Shown in pieces: positions 57,315 through 64,000 of a stretch of 64,000 bases of DNA. Source of the DNA: Angomonas deanei. Lineage: Eukaryota; Euglenozoa; Kinetoplastea; Trypanosomatida; Trypanosomatidae. A model generated the notes under the pieces. That model worked only from the letters and a program-made list of their open reading frames with translations, was not told the origin of the DNA and did no database searches. The stretch lies in NCBI GenBank assembly GCA_903995115.1, contig LR877164.1, positions 124,001 through 188,000 on the forward strand, in the 5' to 3' direction. Each line of letters begins with the position of its first letter. Within the stretch, counting starts at the first letter, position 1. The position numbers and the translations under genes are program-made.

Positions 57315-57820
57315 ATAAAAAAAAGCAAGGGAAGATCATATTAAATGAATAATGAAATATTTTTTTATGATTCTTCTCAATTTATATATATATATATAGC
57401 TATTCCAACGTTTGTAGGAAAGAAACGGTAAAAAAAAAAAAATAAGAATTGAGTTTCCTTGACAGTCGACTTTTTTTTTAATCGATAATATCGCTTCATA
57501 TTTTTGTTTTTTCTTCATACTACTCACAAACACGAATAGCAACAGCGGAATATGAATAACAAAAAAAGAAAGAGCATCAATTTTTTTTTTCTGATATTAA
57601 AAAATATAAAAAAAAACCGAATGAAAAAACTTATGAAATCACACTTAGCGGAAAAGAATCAAAAAAAAAAAAAAAAAAGTATCGGGATAACGCGTATGTT
57701 TTAATTCGCGTGAAAGGATAAGAGGTGGCCCTTTTTTTTTTTTTTTTTGAATGCAATCAATTCTTTTTCTGTCTCCATCTAATTTCTATTTTTAGCACAC
57801 CAACAAAAAAAAAAAAAAAA
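57315..57820. other. AT-rich spacer
   Basis: About 505 bp with a (TA)n run near 57383-57398, several A/T homopolymers and a T tract at about 57732-57748 ahead of the next gene. No gene is seen. Confidence 0.55.
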
Positions 57821-58915
57821 ATGATTAGCTCCCACATAAAAAGGAGGATAGGGAACCCAAGATGGAAAGGGTACTTCCCTACCTGTCTTCGGTGCTTCTC
57901 TCATCCCCTTAGCAGCGCACCCGCCCTGATGCATACCGCGGCGTCGAGTAGTGCAGTGCGGTTCCTATCGACCACGCCACTGCTACACAACTCAGAAGAT
58001 TTAGCGGAAAAGAATAAAAAAAGTACCCACGACGTATTCTGTCCAGAATGTGGAAAACGATTCTTTAGCGCGAAAAATTTGGAGAATCACCGACGGAGCA
58101 GACATCAGATGTTTATAGAGGCAACACTATCGCATGAGGAGGTGGCGGCGAGGGAAACAAATGTAGAAGTAAAGAAACTGCAAACGGAATTGCGAAAGTT
58201 AAGAAGAGATATTCGTACCAGCAAACGACAGCGACAAAAAGAGCAGGAGGATGCTTTGAAAAAAGAAACAAACGATAAAAAAGATAGTTCTAGCAAGACA
58301 CCGAATCCAATGTTGTACGCCGCCGCATTGCCTTCGACCCCAGCCGCCGTCGTCACGACAGAGGTGTCACAGTCTTGGGCAGCACAGCCTCACCGGGTAG
58401 GGACGAACGCGCGGTGGTGTGCCGTTGGTAAAGTAGTAGGACCGGTCGAGTACGGTGTACTGCAGGCCAACTGCCCAGCCGCGATGCCAGACTACGAAAC
58501 AGAGGGCGGCCCGCCCGGTCCCCCAGCGGTGCTGCAGTTCTCCCTGGAGGTACGCAATCACGTGGGACGGGCCCTAGGGCAGATGAAGCTGACCTGCGCG
58601 GTGGTCTGCGTACGATACTTCTTACCACAGCAAGAAAACGGAACCCCCGTGTTGTATTCCGTCAAGGAGGGTGATCTTCTGCAGGTGCAGGGGTATTACG
58701 CCTTGCACCTCAGCTGGGACATGGTGTCCAAGCGAGCGGTGGAAAATGTGGTGGTGGAGGCGGAGGTGATCCGTGTCCTCCACTCGGACAATACGGCCAC
58801 GTCCACGGCCTCGACGGAAGTGAAGCTGGAAAAGAAGGAGGAAAAACCTACCCCGGTGAAGTCAAAGAAGACGAGTCGGAGAAAAAAGGGGAAGAAAAAG
58901 TTAAATAAAGAATGA
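57821..58915 (+). CDS. mitochondrial C2H2 zinc-finger and OB-fold protein, KREPA-like
   Basis: 364 residues. The N-terminus (SSHIKRRIGNPRWKGYF, later AVRFLSTTPLLH) looks like a mitochondrial targeting region. One C2H2 finger follows at about residues 70-93 (FCPECGKRFFSAKNLENHRR, then SRH). A charged coiled region comes next. The C-terminal third looks like a single-strand-binding OB fold (ARWCAVGKVVGPVEYGV, VLQFSLEVRNH, VKEGDLLQVQGYYAL, VVVEAEVIRVL) and ends in a Lys-rich tail. This order, finger then OB fold, is that of the KREPA proteins of the mitochondrial RNA-editing complex. It has one finger where KREPA1-3 have two, so it may be a separate mitochondrial RNA-binding protein. The frame extends upstream of the ATG, but only through T-rich spacer. 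Confidence 0.6.
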   Translation: MISSHIKRRIGNPRWKGYFPTCLRCFSHPLSSAPALMHTAASSSAVRFLSTTPLLHNSEDLAEKNKKSTHDVFCPECGKRFFSAKNLENHRRSRHQMFIEATLSHEEVAARETNVEVKKLQTELRKLRRDIRTSKRQRQKEQEDALKKETNDKKDSSSKTPNPMLYAAALPSTPAAVVTTEVSQSWAAQPHRVGTNARWCAVGKVVGPVEYGVLQANCPAAMPDYETEGGPPGPPAVLQFSLEVRNHVGRALGQMKLTCAVVCVRYFLPQQENGTPVLYSVKEGDLLQVQGYYALHLSWDMVSKRAVENVVVEAEVIRVLHSDNTATSTASTEVKLEKKEEKPTPVKSKKTSRRKKGKKKLNKE

Positions 58916-59227
58916 CAGACGGAACAGAACTGAAAAGTGTTGAACGGCAATCCACCTTTAGTTGTTTTGCCCCCCACATAATCCACATTGTTTTTTACTG
59001 CAGAATTAATAATAAAAAGACAATTGGATAATCTCTTTTGTTTGTGACGAATCTTATTTCTTTTGTCTTCCTAAGGTTGAAATATCCCCCCTTTCTCTCC
59101 GCCGCAGTGTAAAGTACAATCACTACCGCTTTTCTACTGCTAACAGTTATTCCTAGTATTCTGGTGATCTATTTTAATAGACTTTAGTGTCTCACCTGTA
59201 GCTTGCCAAAGTATCTACATCGTCAAA
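58916..59227. other. spacer and 5' UTR of K+ channel copy 1
   Basis: About 310 bp. The pyrimidine tract CCCCCCTTTCTCTCCGCCGC leads to AG at 59106-59107. The roughly 120 nt after it (GTGTAAAGTACAATC and onward) are shared with the region before copy 2, and weaker similarity extends further upstream to a TACTGCAGA motif near 58997, so the duplication included the spacer. Confidence 0.7.
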
Positions 59228-62116
59228 ATGAGCAGTTTTGCTATTAAGGGCTTCGGTAAAAAACCTAGGCAGGAGGAGGCGGTCGCCGTCTTCACCGACC
59301 GGCACTACCGCAAGAAGAGTATACGCACGGTGCGGCAGCTGGTCGAGTTCATCAACCAGCGGCACAGCTCCGTGTCCCTGACGGCACTGCTGGTGCACTT
59401 CGCCATGGAAACCGTCGCCGTCTCCTTCTACGTGTGGACCTCGCAGATCAGCTACACCACCAACCTCGCCACCTTCTACTGGCCGCTGGGGGTGTTCATC
59501 ACCGAGGTGGTGCTGAGCATCATCTTCTTTCTGGAGTGGATCGTGCTCTTCTTCTTTGAGGTGGACAAGAAGTTCTACATGTTTAGCTTACTGTCGTTAG
59601 TAAACCTCCTCACGTGCGTGCCAATGATCATATTAGGCATTGGATCCTTAGTGGATTCTCGTTGGCGGTACGGATGGGTTCCCATGTTCTTCCGAGTGTG
59701 GTGGATGCGGGACACCTTTTGTTTAATATTAGATTACCCTCAGGTCGCACGCCTGTTCATTGATATTTATAGGGAGATGGCTCGATTCTTTGCGTTGCTC
59801 TTCGCCATCACGTGCTCTTGTATTGCTATAGCGCAGATCATTGAGAACTGCAGATCAGTAGACGTGGACTTGTACACCTCCCTCTACATCACCATTGCCG
59901 GTTTCGCCACCATCGGCTACGGTGACAAATCATTTCAGTCCACGGTAGCGCGTATCTTTATGACCTTCTTCCTCTTTACCGGTGTGTGTTTGTTCCTTCC
60001 CCTCCTGTATCGATTGGGTCGTATTGCAGAAACGCATCAGTTCTACAAAACCTACCGCCCCTCCAAGACGTCCAACCACGTCGTCATATGCGGCGACTTC
60101 AGCGACATGGCGGTGGAGGTGCTGCTGCGGCACTTCTACGCGGGGTGGCGCCGCTACCTCGACACCCGCATCGTCATCCTCACCACAGACGACCACTCTG
60201 CTGAGATGAAGCTGCTGGCCAACCTGTCGTGGCTGAAGGGCCGCGTGGAGCTGCTGGTGGGCGACCCCACCAACCCCGTCGACCTGCGCCGCTGCGGGGC
60301 CAAGAAGGCGGACGCCATCTTCCTCTTCGGCAACACGCGCTCCTCCGCCTACTACAATGACTACCGCCTCATCGGGGAGAGTATGGCGGTGGGCCTGTAC
60401 GACCCAGGACTGCCGCAGCACCTCATGTTGCGTCGAGGGCGCACCGCCAAGCAGATCGCCCCGTACGCTGCCAGCTCGCTGGAGATCGAGCGCATGACGC
60501 GGCAGCTGCTAGGACTCTCCATGGTGCTGCCGGGCATCGTGCCCTTCCTCATCAACCTCCTCCGTACCTACGAGCCGCTGCCCAGCGACACGACTGCCTC
60601 GCAGCACTGGATAGAGCTGTACGAGTACTCCATCCGCAACGACCTGTGCGTGATCCCCACGCCGGACTCCCTCCGCGGCCGCGAGTTCCGCGTACTGGCG
60701 AAGGAGTTCTACGAGCGCGACGTGACGCTGATCGGCATCTCCGACAACCGCAACCGCGTGCAGCTGAACCCGCGCGAGCTCGTGGCCAACTCCAAGAAGC
60801 TGATCCTCATCGCCAAGTCACTGGAGGTGGCGGAGGCGGCGGCGGACACCATCGCCCGCAACTACGAGGTCACCTTCGGCGAGGAGATGCTCGTCGCCCC
60901 CGACCCCGACGAGTACTTCAAGACCAAGTACAGGGCCATGCACGTCTCCTTCGGCCGCACCCGCACCAACAACATGGAGTACGAGGACCTCTACGACGAC
61001 CGGTCGGACGACAAGAAGAGCGTCGACAACCTCAAGTCGACGGTGCGGAAGCAGACGGCCGAGAAGCCCCACTCCCCGACCGTGTCGTCCCCAACCTTCG
61101 CGATGCGCCAGAGCCACAGCTTCGAGGGCGTCTTCGACCAGAGCACCACCGAGACCTCGTCCGAGTCGGCCACCACGGAGGACTCCGGGCAGTCGTCGGC
61201 GCACATGAAGGAGATGCTCATCGAGGTCGACAACGCCTTCGACTTTGGGAACCACTTCATCGTCATTGACCTCGCGTCCGCGAAGGCCAAGGAGAACGAG
61301 ACGCGTTACGCCCACGAAAACACGCTGACGGCGGTCGCACACGACATCTACAATGTGCTGCTGCCCCTGCGACAGTCCCACCCCGAGAACGACATTGTGC
61401 TGCTCACCAACGACACCAGCTTCGCCCCCTACTTCGAGACGCTGTGGACGCTCAAGGCAGACACGCGGCCGGTGCACTACATCAACGGGTGCGGCCTCAA
61501 CACGGTCGACCTGATGAAGAGCAACCTGGAGGGCTGTGCCGGGTGCTGCATCCTCTTCTCCGGCGACATCAGCCGCTACGGCTCCACGAGTGCGATGGCC
61601 ATGCTGGTGACGCTGTCGATCCAGGAGATCATGCAAGGCCCGCCGCCGTTCCCTGTCGTGGTGGAGCTGGAGGGACTGGCCAACCTGCCCCTCTTCCCCC
61701 CGAACGCCGAGGACGAGAGGCTGCAGGTGAAGGCGGAGAGCGACTTTGTGTTCGAGCCCAACTACATTATCGGCAACGCCATCAGTCGTGTGATGCTGTA
61801 CCCCGCCCTGGTGGGGGCCTACTTCTCCGCGGAGTTCATCGACGTGATGGACGTGCTCATCAAGGGCCGCAGCCCCGACGTGCCCGCCGTGTCGTGGATG
61901 CCGCTGGCCGCCTGCGACATGGAGATGGAGACGTACCGCGACGTGGTGTCCTTCTGCCTCAAGGTGGGCTTCCTCCCCATCGCCCTCCACCGCCGCATCG
62001 TCGACCAGCACAACCCCGCCATCACGGGGTACCGCTACGTCATCACCAACCCTCCCCGCGGTCTGCCTGTCCACGTGACCACAGACGCCATCTTTTACAT
62101 CACCCCGTGGGTGTAG
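59228..62116 (+). CDS. RCK-domain potassium channel (CAKC/BK-like), tandem copy 1
   Basis: Tetrameric K+ channel subunit of 962 residues. Six hydrophobic segments (about 50-70, 85-110, 117-139, 148-166, 187-206, 242-262) surround a pore loop with the selectivity filter TIGYGD at residues 228-233. A first RCK domain follows (NHVVICGDFSDMAVEVLLRH, about 283-302; GDPTNPVDLRRCGAKKADAI) and a second near 675 (HFIVIDLASAKA). The layout matches BK/Slo channels and the trypanosome CAKC subunit. S4 lacks the regular arginine ladder of voltage-gated channels, so gating by ions or pH through the RCK domains is more likely; this is inference. A Ser-rich linker (about 610-650) separates the RCK domains. 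Confidence 0.9.
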   Translation: MSSFAIKGFGKKPRQEEAVAVFTDRHYRKKSIRTVRQLVEFINQRHSSVSLTALLVHFAMETVAVSFYVWTSQISYTTNLATFYWPLGVFITEVVLSIIFFLEWIVLFFFEVDKKFYMFSLLSLVNLLTCVPMIILGIGSLVDSRWRYGWVPMFFRVWWMRDTFCLILDYPQVARLFIDIYREMARFFALLFAITCSCIAIAQIIENCRSVDVDLYTSLYITIAGFATIGYGDKSFQSTVARIFMTFFLFTGVCLFLPLLYRLGRIAETHQFYKTYRPSKTSNHVVICGDFSDMAVEVLLRHFYAGWRRYLDTRIVILTTDDHSAEMKLLANLSWLKGRVELLVGDPTNPVDLRRCGAKKADAIFLFGNTRSSAYYNDYRLIGESMAVGLYDPGLPQHLMLRRGRTAKQIAPYAASSLEIERMTRQLLGLSMVLPGIVPFLINLLRTYEPLPSDTTASQHWIELYEYSIRNDLCVIPTPDSLRGREFRVLAKEFYERDVTLIGISDNRNRVQLNPRELVANSKKLILIAKSLEVAEAAADTIARNYEVTFGEEMLVAPDPDEYFKTKYRAMHVSFGRTRTNNMEYEDLYDDRSDDKKSVDNLKSTVRKQTAEKPHSPTVSSPTFAMRQSHSFEGVFDQSTTETSSESATTEDSGQSSAHMKEMLIEVDNAFDFGNHFIVIDLASAKAKENETRYAHENTLTAVAHDIYNVLLPLRQSHPENDIVLLTNDTSFAPYFETLWTLKADTRPVHYINGCGLNTVDLMKSNLEGCAGCCILFSGDISRYGSTSAMAMLVTLSIQEIMQGPPPFPVVVELEGLANLPLFPPNAEDERLQVKAESDFVFEPNYIIGNAISRVMLYPALVGAYFSAEFIDVMDVLIKGRSPDVPAVSWMPLAACDMEMETYRDVVSFCLKVGFLPIALHRRIVDQHNPAITGYRYVITNPPRGLPVHVTTDAIFYITPWV

Positions 62117-62500
62117 CGAGTTGTACACCTTAACACAACTGTTTTGTCACTTCTGGTGATAGCTTTAACGAATCTGTATGTGTGTTTTGCTGGAATTATG
62201 GATAAAATAAAAATAAATTAATGTCGAATGACTAATATTCTATATTGTACATTCTTTTTTACTGCAGATTTGATAATAACAAAAGGAAAATAGGATAATC
62301 CCTGTTGTATGTAATATGTAGCGAATTTCACTTCTTTTCTTTTCCTGTAGGGTGAAGTACCCTTCCTTCCCCCCTCACCTCTCCACCAGAGTGTAAAGTA
62401 CAATCGCTGCCGCTAACAGTTGTTCCTAGTATTCTAGTGATCTATTTAAATAGACTTTAGTGTCTCACTTGTAGCTTGCCAAAGTATCTATATCGTCAAA
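62117..62500. other. spacer between the K+ channel copies
   Basis: About 385 bp. The second half repeats the sequence before copy 1 with small changes: TACTGCAGA near 62260, pyrimidine tract ending CCACCAG with AG at 62388-62389, then the shared 5' UTR. It differs from the copy 1 spacer by a few indels, for example a missing stretch after ATCGCTGCCGC. Confidence 0.7.
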
Positions 62501-64000
62501 ATGAGCAGTTTTGCTATTAAGGGCTTCGGTAAAAAACCTAGGCAGGAGGAGGCGGTCGCCGTCTTCACCGACCGGCACTACCGCAAGAAGAGTATACGCA
62601 CGGTGCGGCAGCTGGTCGAGTTCATCAACCAGCGGCACAGCTCCGTGTCCCTGACGGCACTGCTGGTGCACTTCGCCATGGAGACCGTCGCCGTCTCCTT
62701 CTACGTGTGGACCTCGCAGATCAGCTACACCACCAACCTCGCCACCTTCTACTGGCCGCTGGGGGTGTTCATCACCGAGGTGGTGCTGAGCATCATCTTC
62801 TTTCTGGAGTGGATCGTGCTCTTCTTCTTTGAGGTGGACAAGAAGTTCTACATGTTTAGCTTACTGTCCTTAGTAAACCTCCTCACGTGCGTGCCAATGA
62901 TCATATTAGGCATTGGATCCTTAGTGGATTCTCGTTGGCGGTACGGATGGGTTCCCATGTTCTTCCGAGTGTGGTGGATGCGGGACGCCTTTTGTTTAAT
63001 ATTAGATTACCCTCAGGTCGCACGCCTGTTCATTGATATTTATAGGGAGATGGCTCGATTCTTTGCGTTGCTCTTCGCCATCACGTGCTCTTGTATTGCT
63101 ATAGCGCAGATCATTGAGAACTGCAGATCAGTAGACGTGGACTTGTACACCTCCCTCTACATCACCATTATCGGTTTCGCCACCATCGGCTACGGTGATC
63201 AAACCTTTAAATCGACGGTGGCGCGTATCTTTATGACCTTCTTCCTCTTTACCGGTGTGTGTTTGTTCCTTCCCCTCCTGTATCGATTGGGTCGTATTGC
63301 AGAAACGCATCAGTTCTACAAAACCTACCGCCCCTCCAAGACGTCCAACCACGTCGTCATATGCGGCGACTTCAGCGACATGGCGGTGGAAGTGCTGCTG
63401 CGGCATTTCTACGCGGGGTGGCGCCGCTACCTCGACACCCGCATCGTCATCCTCACCACGGACGACCACTCTGCCGAGATGAAGCTGCTGGCCAACCTGT
63501 CGTGGCTGAAGGGCCGCGTGGAGCTGCTGGTGGGCGACCCCACCAACCCCGTCGACCTGCGCCGCTGCGGGGCCAAGAAGGCGGACGCCATCTTCCTCTT
63601 CGGCAACACGCGCTCCTCCGCCTACTACAATGACTACCGCCTCATCGGGGAGAGTATGGCGGTGGGCCTGTACGACCCGGGACTGCCGCAGCACCTCATG
63701 TTGCGTCGCGGGCGCACGGCCAAGCAGATCGCCCCGTACGCCGCCAGCTCGCTGGAGATCGAGCGCATGACGCGGCAGCTGCTAGGACTGTCCATGGTGC
63801 TGCCGGGCATCGTGCCCTTCCTCATCAACCTCCTCCGTACCTACGAGCCGCTGCCCAGCGACACGACCGCCTCGCAGCACTGGATAGAGCTGTACGAGTA
63901 CTCCATCCGCAACGAGCTGTACGTGATCCCCACGCCGGACTCCCTCCGCGGCCGCGAGTTCCGCGTACTGGCGAAGGAGTTCTACGAGCGCGACGTGACG
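62501..64000 (+). CDS. RCK-domain potassium channel, tandem copy 2 (cut by window edge)
   Basis: The 500 visible residues are nearly identical to copy 1, including the TIGYGD filter and the first RCK domain. Visible changes include Thr163 to Ala, Ala224 to Ile just before the filter, DKSFQ to DQTFK just after it (residues 233-237), and NDLCV to NELYV near 474-478. Most other differences are silent. The gene runs off the end of the window in the linker after the first RCK domain. The offset between the two start codons is 3,273 bp. Confidence 0.9.
   Translation, partial: MSSFAIKGFGKKPRQEEAVAVFTDRHYRKKSIRTVRQLVEFINQRHSSVSLTALLVHFAMETVAVSFYVWTSQISYTTNLATFYWPLGVFITEVVLSIIFFLEWIVLFFFEVDKKFYMFSLLSLVNLLTCVPMIILGIGSLVDSRWRYGWVPMFFRVWWMRDAFCLILDYPQVARLFIDIYREMARFFALLFAITCSCIAIAQIIENCRSVDVDLYTSLYITIIGFATIGYGDQTFKSTVARIFMTFFLFTGVCLFLPLLYRLGRIAETHQFYKTYRPSKTSNHVVICGDFSDMAVEVLLRHFYAGWRRYLDTRIVILTTDDHSAEMKLLANLSWLKGRVELLVGDPTNPVDLRRCGAKKADAIFLFGNTRSSAYYNDYRLIGESMAVGLYDPGLPQHLMLRRGRTAKQIAPYAASSLEIERMTRQLLGLSMVLPGIVPFLINLLRTYEPLPSDTTASQHWIELYEYSIRNELYVIPTPDSLRGREFRVLAKEFYERDVT

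Noticed and set aside
60818-62128. Antisense open frame of about 436 codons opposite the K+ channel
   Set aside because: By-product of codon bias in the RCK region; His/Val/Gly/Asp-rich, no domain, opposite to the transcription direction of the whole window.
1-64000. Reassigned stop codons as in Blastocrithidia
   Set aside because: TAA, TAG and TGA all end genes at expected places and no conserved protein has in-frame stops; the interruptions are frame changes instead.
1-64000. Retroelements, tRNA or rRNA genes, CRISPR arrays
   Set aside because: None recognised on either strand; I found no reverse-transcriptase-type motifs, cloverleaf candidates or spaced short repeats.

Overview
This window looks like nuclear DNA of a kinetoplastid, most likely a trypanosomatid. 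All recognisable genes lie on the + strand, with no strand switch. None needs an intron. Genes are separated by AT-rich spacers that carry pyrimidine runs followed by AG, the signature of spliced-leader trans-splicing from one long polycistronic unit. Gene content fits: a tandem eIF4A pair (also a tandem pair on Leishmania major chromosome 1), a tandem RCK-type K+ channel pair, ciliary transition-zone and centriole proteins, and a mitochondrial zinc-finger/OB-fold protein resembling RNA-editing KREPA proteins. Coding DNA is mostly GC-rich, but several genes carry long (AAT)n runs read as poly-asparagine. I cannot name the genus.

Layout. 1-8.3 kb: the 3' end of an unknown gene, a GRP170/Lhs1-like ER chaperone, MPP-beta, and an ORC2-like protein with a Cys-rich domain. 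8.8-13.6 kb: an ankyrin plus multi-TM membrane protein. 14.5-22.5 kb: an Asn-rich zinc-knuckle/RRM protein, an Asn-rich unknown and a PLAC8 protein. 22.9-28.1 kb: a UBA3-like NEDD8 E1, PRP3, and an LRR protein built on a 135-bp tandem repeat. 28.6-36.8 kb: a WDR20/creC-like WD40 protein, a large unknown protein and a sideroflexin. 37.3-46.6 kb: CC2D2A, a 58-residue gene and a DUF4336-like protein. 46.9-58.9 kb: an SRPK-like kinase, an acidic unknown, two eIF4A genes, a HYLS1-like protein, a 52-residue membrane protein and the KREPA-like protein. 59.2-64 kb: two K+ channel copies, the second cut by the window edge.

The main structural oddity is that about 13 single-base frame breaks fall inside otherwise well-preserved genes. 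Protein similarity or plausible sequence continues in another frame on both sides of each, with no spacer or splice acceptor between the parts. Several sit on short or long homopolymers (C4, C6, G4, G5, G11). Base-calling or assembly indels are the simplest explanation. Reading through them reveals missing conserved C-termini of CC2D2A, the WD40 protein and the PLAC8 protein. I found no wholly new system. The best biological leads are the pore-localised divergence between the K+ channel duplicates, the eIF4A homogenisation that starts at the splice acceptor, two very small genes, the ankyrin/TM fusion and the poly-Asn proteins.
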